Shown here: in pieces, positions 1-8,230 of the stretch | Layout of the letters: each line of letters begins with the position of its first letter | Numbering within the stretch: the stretch's first letter is position 1 | NCBI RefSeq assembly: GCF_017874355.1 | Contig: NZ_JAGGLI010000030.1 | Span: 1 to 37,346, forward strand | Direction of reading: 5' to 3' | DNA: 37,346 bases | From: Acetoanaerobium pronyense | GTDB taxonomy: Bacteria > Bacillota > Clostridia > Peptostreptococcales > Filifactoraceae | Notes under the pieces: model-generated | Database searches by the model: none | Seen by the model: only the letters and a program-made list of their open reading frames with translations | Told to the model about the DNA's origin: nothing | Position numbers and translations under genes: made by a program

Positions 1-3000
1 CTACCATCATTTGTTATGTTTAGCATATTATCAATACTAGGGTCTACTACTTTGTTTCTAACTTTTTCAGCTCTTTTAGCAAGCTGATTTACAAGTTCTA
101 CTTGTATTTCACTAGCAGGGACAGTAACGTTATGATAATTGACTTTAGGTACTGGAAGGTTTAAAGATTCTCCTGTTTTAATGTCAGCAATTTCTTTAAA
201 GAGATTCATAAGCTCAGGAATATTTGAAAACTTAGAAAATCTTGTTTTCATTCTATATCCAGTCCCTTCGGGAGCAAGTTCAATAGCAGATACAGTTTCA
301 CCAAAAGTTGATGCCCAGGAATCAAAGTGAGCAAGTCCAGCTTTTTGAAGGGCATTATACTGTAAATACCTTTGAACTGTATAAAGCTCGCTCATTGAGT
401 TTGATACTGGTGTTCCTGATGCAAATACTATACCTTTTCCTCCTGTTTTTTGGTCTAGAAATCTACACTTCATATACATATCACTAGATTTTTGGGCTTC
501 TGTAGTGGTAATTCCTGCTACATTTTGCATCTTAGTGTATAGAAATAGATTTTTATAGTAATGGGATTCATCAACATAGATTTTATCTATTCCAAGTTCT
601 TCAAAACTTACAGTATCGTCCTTTCTTTCTGTAGACATTAGTTTTTCAAGTCTTGTTTCTAATTTCTTTTTAGTCATTTCCATTTGCTTTACAGTGAACC
701 TTGCACCACTTTCAGCTTTTATATCCTTTATAGCGCTTGTTATTTCATTTATTTCTTTTCTTACTGTTTCTTCTTGAAACTCTCTACTCATTGGAATTCT
801 CTCAAACTGAGTATGTCCAATTATAACAGCATCATAATTTCCTGTAGCAATTCTACTACAAAACTTTTTACGATTATGGGGGTTAAAATCTTCTTTTTTA
901 GCAACAAGAATTTCAGCAGAAGGGTATAGCTTTAAAAAGTCATTTCCCCATTGCTCTGTAAGATGATTGGGAACAACAAAAAGACTCTTATTTGTTAGTC
1001 CTAGCCTTTTACTTTCCATAGCGCTTGCCACCATTTCATAGGTTTTGCCGGCTCCAACTACGTGGGCTAAAAGAGTATTTCCTCCAAATAGAGTTCTTGC
1101 CACAGCATTTTTCTGATAGTCCCTTAATTTTGTCTCTGTATTCATTCCTGGAAAGGTTAGATGGCTACCATCAAATTCTCTAGTTACTATATTATTGAAT
1201 CTATCATTATATATCTTAGTGAGCTTATACCTTCTGTCTGGATCATTCCATACCCAAGATGTAAATTCAGATTTTATTTCTTCTTGCTTTTGCCTTGCAA
1301 GCATTGTCTCTTTTTGATTTAATACAGACTTTTCAGCTCCATCAACCACAACTCTATCATAGATTTTCACATCTTTTAGATTGAGAGTATCTTCAATAAT
1401 GCTGTATGCATTTATACGCTCTGTCCCATAGGTTTTATGAACAAAAACATTATGATAATCTTTGTTTTTTCCAGATATATTCCACTTGGAAGTATACTCA
1501 CTATATGAAACCTCTATTTCAGACTTTACAAAATAACTAGGCTTTAAAGTATCTGTTATAAAGTCCTTTATAATGCTAGGGGGAATCCATATACTACCAA
1601 GCTTTATATATATTTCATCAGCAGTAAGGTCTTTAGGCTGCACCTTTTCAAGAGCTGCCTTACTTCTTTGAAGTAGAGAAATTATCCTTTCTTTATTAGG
1701 ATAATCTTCTTTAGAAAGCTCCGTTGATATCCTGCCGGATACAATATCTAATTTTTCCTTAACATCTCCAGAAAGATATTCATCAGCAGTTTTAAAAGCA
1801 TTGTCATAGATATTTTCATTAATTGAAGTAGGGTCTAAGAATATGTGATTACTTAAATCTTCGATTATTTTTTCTTTAGGGTAAGAAGTTAAGCTCTGTA
1901 TATACTCTAAATCTACTTTTCCTTTTTCAGTCATTGAAATATATAGAGCTTCATTAGAATTATCAGCCTTAGTAGGCTCTATATGTGGCTTTATAGTTCT
2001 TTTAGAAAATATGTCAGCCTTTGCAGTATAGTTTCCATCATTATCAAATTCTTCTAAAGAGCAAAGAAGGGGATAAGCGGAATCATCTTTAAAAATCTTT
2101 TTATTGGCCCTTGAATTTATATATCCATGTTTTTTAGAAAAATCATCATAAAGCTTATTTAATTCCTTTTGCTTATATAGTATATCAACCTCACTATAAT
2201 CATTTTTTTGATACTCTATTAGTTCCCTTAAAGTATCTCTAATATCAATTAATGACTTTAGTTTGCCAATATCTATATCCTCTATAGGTATAGCTTTATT
2301 ATTTTCCTTAAAAAATGCTTCACCATTTTCCATAAAATAGCTATAGTTCCTTATGTTTTCAAAATCAACTTTTTCTGTTATAACTTCATTTTCTACAATT
2401 TCATCTATACTTTTGTTTTCAAATTCATTATCAAGGATTAGAAAACTAAGAGCTGCCGACAAGGATTTTTTCAAATCCTGGCCATCAGGAGAAATACAAG
2501 CAGTATCAAATCCAAATTGAGAGGATATTTCCTTCATTTCACCAAGAATCATATGGGGATTATCTACAAAGTACTCATTCATTAAGATTCCATTTTCATC
2601 TGATTTAAGATTTATAAAGTTATTCTTTCCTTCATTCATTCCTATCTCTTCATCAGTTTTCTTTTGAAGAAATATTATATCTGAAGTTACTTTAGTTCCA
2701 GTATTTTTAAAGGCATTATTAGGAAGCCTAACGGCTCCAACAAGGTTAGCTTTTTCAGATAGAAGCTCTCTAAGTTTGCTATCTTGTTTATCAAGTGTTC
2801 CTTTTGAAGTTACTAAAGCTACAATTCCACCAGGTCGTACCTTATCAAGTGTTTTAGATAAGAAATAGTCGTGAATAAAGAAATTTAAATGGTTATATTC
2901 TTTATCATTTACTTTGTATTGCCCGAAAGGGACGTTTCCTATAGCTATATCAAAGGTATTATTTTCAAATTTTGTATTTTCATATCCTTTTATTTGAATA

Positions 3001-5936
3001 TCTGATTCTGGATAGAGATAACTTGCTATTTTCCCAGTGATATTATCTAGCTCTACACCATAGAACTTGCTATTTTTCATACTTTCAGGTAAATGTCCTA
3101 TGAATTTTCCAGTTCCACAAGAAGTTTCTAAGATTTTTCCTTCCTTAAAACCCATATTCTCAAGAGCTTCATATATAGGAAGGATTACATCTGATGGAGT
3201 ATAAAAAGAAGTTAAAACAGAGCTTCTAAGATTTTCATACTCAGTAGGGGAGAGTAGCTCAAGCAGTTCACTATATTCTTCTCTATAGTTTTTAGAGTCA
3301 GGATCAAAGGCGTCTGAAAGACCACCAAAACCGACAAATTTCGACAAAGCGTTCTTTTCTATATCACTTAGAAGCCTTTCTTCATTTTCTAATGATTTAA
3401 TGACCTTAATAGCTTCTATATTATTTCTTAGATGCTCCTTAGGGGATAGGGGAGTATCTTCAGTAAGAATATAGTTTTTAAGATTTTCTATAGGTTCTAT
3501 ATCTTTAGAATCTATAGATTTATCTAGATTTATTTCTTTATTTAAATTATCTAAAGAATCATCTGAATTAGTTGAATAGTAATTATTTAATATTTCATCA
3601 ATAACTTTATTCTTTGGACTATCTGATATTTTATCTTTATGATTTTCCTTAGGTGGATTTTGTGAAATTTCTTCACCTATATGTTCATCATCAATATATT
3701 TATCAAATACTTTTTCATCTATAAGTCTATCAATTCTTTTAATAACTTCATTCCATCTTAAAAATCTCTTATCATCAGGATTTAAAATACCACGAGAAAG
3801 TACTAAGCCATTAATTCTGTAATCTGCATAGGTATTATCAGCATGAGAAAGGGCATAGTTGTGGCCACCAGTTCCAAATGTATCTTTAATAAATTTCTCT
3901 TTTTCTGATAAGTCAATGTTTTCAATGTAAAAATCAATAATGTTAAAGGTGGATACTTTATCGACTAAATATTTATCTATTTCATCTTCTGTAACAAACA
4001 TTTTTATTCTTTCTGCTTTTTCTTTATTTGATGAAAAATCTAGTTGGGTAAGAGTAAGTCCTTTTAGGTCTTCAATAAGGTTTTTATGGGAAGTATAGGC
4101 ATTATATTTTCTAGGATTCTTTATTTTTTCTTCTTCAAGTTTTATTTCTAAGTCTGATATTATGTCATTTACTTTTTCAGCATCTTTTAGTTTTTCCTTA
4201 ATATTTTCTATAGCTTTAGGGAAGTTATTTAGTAAACCACCTAAAAACTCAGGTTCTTCTTCTAAATAGTCACGATATGTGAAAAATAGCTTACTTGATA
4301 TTTTCTCAATTTCATAGGTATCAACTTTTTCAAGGTCTTCTTTAGGTAAAAAATCTCCTTGAATAAGCAGCTCTTTGATTCTTTTGTCAGCTTCGCTCCA
4401 TGAAAGACTAATTTTAGATGATACTTGAGCTTTATTGCCATAAGCTATATCTATTCCAGCTTCGCTGTACCAAACAGCTATTTTAGTATTATCAATAACT
4501 AAGCCTTTTCCGCCTTTGAATTTCTCTTTTAAATACTCAATATTTCTTTCAGGTGGGTAGTCTTTTTTATAAAAGGCACAAATATCAAGAGTTGATTGTT
4601 TTTCGTTATATCCAGTAGATAGCACCTTATCAATAATATCTTGAGACATAGAAAAAGCAGCAGGCTGTATGCCTACTGCTCTAATTTTATCTATTATAAA
4701 ACCTATTTGCTCAGGTTCAGATTTTATCTGTAGACCATCTCGTCCCTGATTATTTCTTCCACTGTATCCTTTATATTGTTCATTTCTTGTACCCAAAGCA
4801 TCTGGTCTTTCTTCTTGAGCTGCTCTGTTATCTCTCTCTTTTTCTTGAGCTGCTCTATCATTGTCTCTTCTATTTCCTCGCAGCTCTTGTTGAATTCTGC
4901 CATTTTCGGAATCAGATCCCCATCTAGAAATAGTGCTGAATAAAGTGCTTTCTTGTTGCTCTTTATATACTCTAGTCTCATTCGTCCCCATTTCCCTATA
5001 TCTATCTGCTGCTCCTCTTCCAGAAACTCGTTGGGAATCAGAAAATCTCCCACTAGAGAGTATGTCCCCCCGTCCTTCTCGAATAGGGACTCCTTCTCCA
5101 CCGGAGTGTAAATCTCGTCCTCCAGATAATATTTCTTCCCTGTTTCCATCTCTACTATTTTCTTTTCTGACATTTTCTATTCCTCCCTTTTCTCTTTGAG
5201 CTTTAAGGTTAAGTAAATCAATCCTTTGAACCTCTTTTGAAATATCTACAAGGATATCTTTTGTGATTGAATGAATATGATTATTTACATATGTTACTGA
5301 TTTTTCAGTATCAAAAGATGTAATATATGAAAGTTTTTGTTCTAATAGATAATCAAAAGGTTCATATCCAAGTCTTTTTAATATCATATATGAAGACGAT
5401 TCTTCTATTAATTCTTTTAATGCATTTTTGTCATAGTTACTAGATAAACCTAAGTCTTGATGTAGAAAGGTAAATATTTCATCAATTTTTCCTTCAACTT
5501 CTTTTGATACAATTTCAATTACTGATTTAGGAACAGTTTTAGTATGCACTCCATATTTTTTATTTATATTAAGGATTGCTTTTTTATGGATATCTTCGTC
5601 AAATTCCCATAGTTTAAAAGGTGTGTTAGTTAAAGATTTTGTATCAGAAACATCAAACACATATCTTAATTTCAATTTCCCATTTTCTTCTTTAAGAAGG
5701 GGAATTCCTTCTGTTCCTTTTTTTACATACCTATTTACTTTTTCATTCCACAAACTGTACTCTGCACAAGCTATTGCAGATGGTTTCTTAGCATATATTA
5801 AGAGCTGCTCTTCAAAAGAATACTTATATAGATTTGATGCAGTATCTAAGAATTTTTCAAACTCATTAGAGCTTGAATATATAGAAACTTTTCTTTTTTT
5901 CAGTTCTTCAATAGTTTTTTTCAGCTTATCACTCAT
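1..5936 (-). CDS. Giant N6-adenine methylase / DEAD-like helicase protein of a Tn1549-type element (C-terminus outside window)
   Basis: An open frame of 1978 complete codons runs from ATG at 5936 off the left edge without a stop. AGGAGGG sits 6 bases before the ATG. Seen in order: an N-terminal region (about 1-250) resembling the N-terminal part of other element-borne giant proteins; a hydrophilic R/G/N/E/Q-rich linker (about 255-405); a methyltransferase region with SAM motif ETSCGTGKF near 937 and GNVPFG in place of NPPY; and a helicase part with Walker A HVVGAGKT near 1625 and a DESH box near 1787. Such fused methylase-helicases (often annotated SNF2 or N-6 DNA methylase) are typical of Tn1549/CTn elements. 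Antirestriction or DNA protection during transfer is often supposed but not proven. The linker coincides with the tnpV gene in another frame. The gene has its own promoter at 5975-6003. Confidence 0.9.
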   Translation of the reverse strand, partial: MSDKLKKTIEELKKRKVSIYSSSNEFEKFLDTASNLYKYSFEEQLLIYAKKPSAIACAEYSLWNEKVNRYVKKGTEGIPLLKEENGKLKLRYVFDVSDTKSLTNTPFKLWEFDEDIHKKAILNINKKYGVHTKTVPKSVIEIVSKEVEGKIDEIFTFLHQDLGLSSNYDKNALKELIEESSSYMILKRLGYEPFDYLLEQKLSYITSFDTEKSVTYVNNHIHSITKDILVDISKEVQRIDLLNLKAQREKGGIENVRKENSRDGNREEILSGGRDLHSGGEGVPIREGRGDILSSGRFSDSQRVSGRGAADRYREMGTNETRVYKEQQESTLFSTISRWGSDSENGRIQQELRGNRRDNDRAAQEKERDNRAAQEERPDALGTRNEQYKGYSGRNNQGRDGLQIKSEPEQIGFIIDKIRAVGIQPAAFSMSQDIIDKVLSTGYNEKQSTLDICAFYKKDYPPERNIEYLKEKFKGGKGLVIDNTKIAVWYSEAGIDIAYGNKAQVSSKISLSWSEADKRIKELLIQGDFLPKEDLEKVDTYEIEKISSKLFFTYRDYLEEEPEFLGGLLNNFPKAIENIKEKLKDAEKVNDIISDLEIKLEEEKIKNPRKYNAYTSHKNLIEDLKGLTLTQLDFSSNKEKAERIKMFVTEDEIDKYLVDKVSTFNIIDFYIENIDLSEKEKFIKDTFGTGGHNYALSHADNTYADYRINGLVLSRGILNPDDKRFLRWNEVIKRIDRLIDEKVFDKYIDDEHIGEEISQNPPKENHKDKISDSPKNKVIDEILNNYYSTNSDDSLDNLNKEINLDKSIDSKDIEPIENLKNYILTEDTPLSPKEHLRNNIEAIKVIKSLENEERLLSDIEKNALSKFVGFGGLSDAFDPDSKNYREEYSELLELLSPTEYENLRSSVLTSFYTPSDVILPIYEALENMGFKEGKILETSCGTGKFIGHLPESMKNSKFYGVELDNITGKIASYLYPESDIQIKGYENTKFENNTFDIAIGNVPFGQYKVNDKEYNHLNFFIHDYFLSKTLDKVRPGGIVALVTSKGTLDKQDSKLRELLSEKANLVGAVRLPNNAFKNTGTKVTSDIIFLQKKTDEEIGMNEGKNNFINLKSDENGILMNEYFVDNPHMILGEMKEISSQFGFDTACISPDGQDLKKSLSAALSFLILDNEFENKSIDEIVENEVITEKVDFENIRNYSYFMENGEAFFKENNKAIPIEDIDIGKLKSLIDIRDTLRELIEYQKNDYSEVDILYKQKELNKLYDDFSKKHGYINSRANKKIFKDDSAYPLLCSLEEFDNDGNYTAKADIFSKRTIKPHIEPTKADNSNEALYISMTEKGKVDLEYIQSLTSYPKEKIIEDLSNHIFLDPTSINENIYDNAFKTADEYLSGDVKEKLDIVSGRISTELSKEDYPNKERIISLLQRSKAALEKVQPKDLTADEIYIKLGSIWIPPSIIKDFITDTLKPSYFVKSEIEVSYSEYTSKWNISGKNKDYHNVFVHKTYGTERINAYSIIEDTLNLKDVKIYDRVVVDGAEKSVLNQKETMLARQKQEEIKSEFTSWVWNDPDRRYKLTKIYNDRFNNIVTREFDGSHLTFPGMNTETKLRDYQKNAVARTLFGGNTLLAHVVGAGKTYEMVASAMESKRLGLTNKSLFVVPNHLTEQWGNDFLKLYPSAEILVAKKEDFNPHNRKKFCSRIATGNYDAVIIGHTQFERIPMSREFQEETVRKEINEITSAIKDIKAESGARFTVKQMEMTKKKLETRLEKLMSTERKDDTVSFEELGIDKIYVDESHYYKNLFLYTKMQNVAGITTTEAQKSSDMYMKCRFLDQKTGGKGIVFASGTPVSNSMSELYTVQRYLQYNALQKAGLAHFDSWASTFGETVSAIELAPEGTGYRMKTRFSKFSNIPELMNLFKEIADIKTGESLNLPVPKVNYHNVTVPASEIQVELVNQLAKRAEKVRNKVVDPSIDNMLNITNDG
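4724..5173 (-). CDS. tnpV: TnpV-family transposon protein, encoded inside the giant gene in another frame
   Basis: A 149-codon ORF lies wholly within the giant methylase-helicase gene, same strand, different frame. It has an excellent ribosome site (AAAGGGAGGA, 6 bases before ATG). The protein shows the TnpV hallmarks: GGTYSLVGDFLIPN near residues 36-49, IGKWGRMRLEYIK, ALYSALFLDGDL, and the C-terminal block ITEQLKKKDQMLWVQEMN followed by an acidic/hydrophobic tail. TnpV proteins occur in Tn4451-like and CTn elements; their role is unknown, and a DNA-binding or regulatory role is a guess. Local G+C is higher than in the flanks. The giant protein reads here as low-complexity charged residues, so the tnpV frame looks like the original coding frame. 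Length is about that expected for the family, perhaps with a slightly longer N-terminus. Confidence 0.8.
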   Translation of the reverse strand: MSEKKIVEMETGKKYYLEDEIYTPVEKESLFEKDGGTYSLVGDFLIPNEFLEEEQQIDIGKWGRMRLEYIKSNKKALYSALFLDGDLIPKMAEFNKSCEEIEETMIEQLKKKREITEQLKKKDQMLWVQEMNNIKDTVEEIIRDEMVYR

Positions 5937-5974
5937 GTATTCCCTCCTGAAAAACACTATATTTAATTAGTGAC

Positions 5975-6003
5975 ATTATAACACTATAACATTATAATGT
6001 CAA
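5975..6003 (-). promoter_or_regulatory. Promoter of the giant methylase-helicase gene, with nested inverted repeats
   Basis: On the minus strand TTGACA (6003-5998) is followed by a 17-base spacer and TATAAT (5980-5975), with an extended TGT just before the -10. This is essentially a consensus sigma-A promoter, about 39 bases before the ATG at 5936. The arms 5972-5981 and 5992-6001 form a perfect 10-base inverted repeat over the promoter. A second pair, AAAACACTA (5951-5959) and TAGTGTTTT (6014-6022), encloses it. The spacer to -10 stretch matches the repeated 23-base element motif also found at 8182, 10446 and 18361, which suggests a shared repressor or activator. Confidence 0.75.
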
Positions 6004-6054
6004 AATAGCAAAGTAGTGTTTTTTAATATAGTTCCATGAAAACCGGTTGAAAAC

Positions 6055-6483
6055 CTATGGAATTTCTCGGCTTTTTGGACTGTATGAGATTATCCATTCC
6101 ATCATTTGGTCTTCAGTTATTTCATAATTATATTTTTTTAATCTAATTTCGTTCCAGTCCTTTAAAAAATCATTAAATACTTCACTACTAGATTTAAGTT
6201 TTGGAATTTCTGATTGAGCGCAAGGGACAAATCCAAAGTCAGATTCAAAGTCTAAAATTATTTGAATAATGTCATAGAGAGTATAGTTGCTATAATCTGT
6301 TATAGCAGATGGGTTGCAGCTTAAAGCCAATGCAATCTTATCAAGTTGTTTTTTGCTTGGAGATCTATTTCCTAATTCATAGTTTCTTACAGCTGCTGAA
6401 GTAAGTCCTGATAAGATAGCAACTTCCTTTTGGGTCATATTTCTTAAATGTCTAATTTTTCTTAACTTCTCACCTGATATCAT
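6055..6483 (-). CDS. XRE-family helix-turn-helix regulator
   Basis: A 142-residue protein. Residues 1-60 form a Cro/C1-type HTH: GEKLRKIRHLRNMTQKEVA, then LSGLTSAAVRNYELGNRSPS (recognition helix and the YE-GxRxPS signature), then LDKIALALSCNP. The C-terminal half (about 65-142) is a helical domain I do not recognise. AAGGAGC lies 7 bases before the ATG. The gene sits between the RadC-like gene and the giant gene, directly downstream of a perfect 11-base inverted repeat (6504-6534) that is a natural autoregulatory operator. It is the only DNA-binding regulator seen in the element part of the window, so it is the first candidate to bind the repeated AACACTA/TAGTGTT sites. That assignment is inference. 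Confidence 0.85.
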   Translation of the reverse strand: MISGEKLRKIRHLRNMTQKEVAILSGLTSAAVRNYELGNRSPSKKQLDKIALALSCNPSAITDYSNYTLYDIIQIILDFESDFGFVPCAQSEIPKLKSSSEVFNDFLKDWNEIRLKKYNYEITEDQMMEWIISYSPKSREIP

Positions 6484-6503
6484 AGTAAGCTCCTTAGCAA
6501 AGT

Positions 6504-6534
6504 TAAAACACTAACCATTTAGATTAGTGTTTTA
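6504..6534. promoter_or_regulatory. Perfect inverted repeat upstream of the XRE regulator gene
   Basis: TAAAACACTAA (6504-6514) and TTAGTGTTTTA (6524-6534) are exact inverted repeats of 11 bases with a 9-base spacer. The site lies 20 bases before the regulator's start codon and 6 bases after the RadC-like gene's stop. No T-run follows on the minus strand, so an operator is more likely than a terminator. The half-site AACACTA is shared with the other intergenic repeats of the element. Confidence 0.6.
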
Positions 6535-6540
6535 AAGTTT

Positions 6541-7986
6541 TTATAAGATTTGGTCTAATTTTTTGCTTTCTTTAGACATTTTTTCATTATTGCTCAACTT
6601 ATTTTTGCTTTTATCACTTATATTTTCTTTTGCTATATTCTTCTTTTTATCTAGAACTACTAATTTTTTAGCTAATTCAATTATAGAATCTATTTTTTCA
6701 TCAAGTAAAAACATAGAATCGTCAGACATGAACATATCAAAAGCTTTATTTAGAATATTAATATCTTCAATTCCTTTTTCTAAAGATAGAATAGCTTTGA
6801 CATAATTTTCATAATTGCTATATATCATGTTTGATATAGTTTTTTTAGTATCTTCAAAATCTTTATATTGCGCTTTATAGATGCTATCTGATTCTTTTGC
6901 ATTTACAACATCTATAGTGTAGTCAATGTTATTAAATAGCATGGAATCAACTTCTTTAGCAAAAGAAAGGATTTGTTCCTTTCCTATTATAAAGTGGTCA
7001 CAAAACTGAAGTCCTAATTGCTCAGAAATAGTTGAAATTCTTTTAGTTATAATCATGTCTTCATTAGAAGGTTTAGTAGTGCCACTAGGGTGATTATGAT
7101 ATACAATAAACCCGGCAGATTCATTTTTTAAAATCTCTTGAAATAAGATTCTAGGGTCAACAATACTAGAGGATACTCCACCTTTGAATATATTTATAGA
7201 CTTTTGTATTTTGTAGTCGTCATCATATAATATGCATCCAAATATTTCTTGTTTTTCATGTTGAAAACCAAGCTTTAGGTTAGTTTTAATTTTTTCTATA
7301 TCAGTAATTATATTTAGGTTTTGATTTTCTCGTTCAGCTAGGAAGCTAGAAAACTCGTTATAGTTCTCATAATTGGAAAAATCTTTTATTTCATTGTTTT
7401 CTTCATGAATAAAAAGAGTTTCTTTATACTCAGGATAATTATATAATCCAGAGAAAGTGTTCTCATTTCTATATGATATAAATTCATTATCAGCTTCTAT
7501 ATATTTCATTTTATCTACCATTTCAATTCCTATAAACTTAAGGATTTCATCAATTCTACTAACATTCTTTTTCGTAGATTTATCGTGATAAGTTAGAAAG
7601 ACCCTTGATGCTCCAGCGTTTAGAGCTTCAGATATGGCTCTTTTGATATCATCTCTATGATTTATAGAAACTTTGGTAGAGTATATAGGAATATTCTTTG
7701 TGTTTACAAATAAAAGTTGAACCTTGCTCTTTGTAGGCTTATCTACTTTTCTTACATACTCATAAAATGTTTGGTCAGATTCTATAGGTTTTTCTTTTGA
7801 AACTAAACTACCCTTAGCATAATCCAAAAAATCAAAAAGCGGACGAATATCGTCCGCGCCAGATTGCATCTTTTCATATAATTGTTCCTTGGTTTCACAT
7901 CCGAAAGTATTGTATAGGTTAATTTTTTCCACCTTCTTCCAATGGTAAATCAAGCATCTCAAATAACTCTTTAATTTCTTTAACAA
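6541..7986 (-). CDS. RadC-like JAB-domain protein with two JAB-like units
   Basis: A 481-codon frame with first start TTG at 7986. The true start may be GTG at 7932, because the typical opening (EKINLYNTFG) follows it. Residues about 248-345 form an intact RadC/JAMM domain: HNHPSG at 297-302 and SNED at 307-310, with E284 upstream. Residues about 88-165 look like a second, degenerate copy: similar LLFVNTKN...HRDDI...AGASRVFLTYHDKS spacing, but the HNHP motif is lost. RadC-like proteins are common beside methylase-helicase genes in conjugative elements; their biochemical role is unsettled. The C-terminal 130 residues are helical and charged. The upstream small ORF (7919-8068) overlaps the N-terminus and resembles its first residues. 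Confidence 0.8.
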   Translation of the reverse strand: MLKKLKSYLRCLIYHWKKVEKINLYNTFGCETKEQLYEKMQSGADDIRPLFDFLDYAKGSLVSKEKPIESDQTFYEYVRKVDKPTKSKVQLLFVNTKNIPIYSTKVSINHRDDIKRAISEALNAGASRVFLTYHDKSTKKNVSRIDEILKFIGIEMVDKMKYIEADNEFISYRNENTFSGLYNYPEYKETLFIHEENNEIKDFSNYENYNEFSSFLAERENQNLNIITDIEKIKTNLKLGFQHEKQEIFGCILYDDDYKIQKSINIFKGGVSSSIVDPRILFQEILKNESAGFIVYHNHPSGTTKPSNEDMIITKRISTISEQLGLQFCDHFIIGKEQILSFAKEVDSMLFNNIDYTIDVVNAKESDSIYKAQYKDFEDTKKTISNMIYSNYENYVKAILSLEKGIEDINILNKAFDMFMSDDSMFLLDEKIDSIIELAKKLVVLDKKKNIAKENISDKSKNKLSNNEKMSKESKKLDQIL

Positions 7987-8068
7987 GATTGTCTTCAGGA
8001 TTTTTTTTAATAAAATCCATTAATTCCTTATGGCTTTTCACACCAAATAAATCAAATAGCTTGTTCAT
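7919..8068 (-). CDS. Small protein, 49 aa, overlapping the RadC-like gene
   Basis: The ORF starts at ATG 8068 with AAAGGA 8 bases upstream and ends at TAA 7921-7919. Its sequence begins MNKLFDLFGVKSHKELMDFI. This resembles the N-terminal segment of the RadC-like protein (INLYNTFGCETKEQLYEKM): same length, same FG-x-x(S/T)-KE-L pattern. It could be a paralogous fragment of that small N-terminal domain, or the true first gene of a translationally coupled pair. No function is known. Confidence 0.55.
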   Translation of the reverse strand: MNKLFDLFGVKSHKELMDFIKKNPEDNLVKEIKELFEMLDLPLEEGGKN

Positions 8069-8172
8069 TAAGACCATCCTTTCTTTTTTGAAATTTTTAA
8101 TTTATATATTAAAATAAGGGGGTTAGAAGCTTATTTTAATGGGATAGGTGAATAGAGAATAAATTTGATTAA

Positions 8173-8222
8173 AATAATAACCTTAAAACACTATAAACTT
8201 ATAATGTTCTAAGGTTATTATT
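8173..8222 (-). terminator. Terminator after the secreted-protein gene, with the element motif in its loop
   Basis: Perfect 13-base arms AATAATAACCTTA (8173-8185) and TAAGGTTATTATT (8210-8222). On the minus strand the stem ends in TTATTATTTTAA, and it lies 9 bases after the stop at 8231. The 24-base loop holds a copy of the 23-base promoter/operator-like motif (8182-8204, partly in the stem), so the same DNA may both end one transcript and start or control the next (small ORF at 8068). Confidence 0.6.
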
Positions 8223-8230
8223 CTGTAAGT

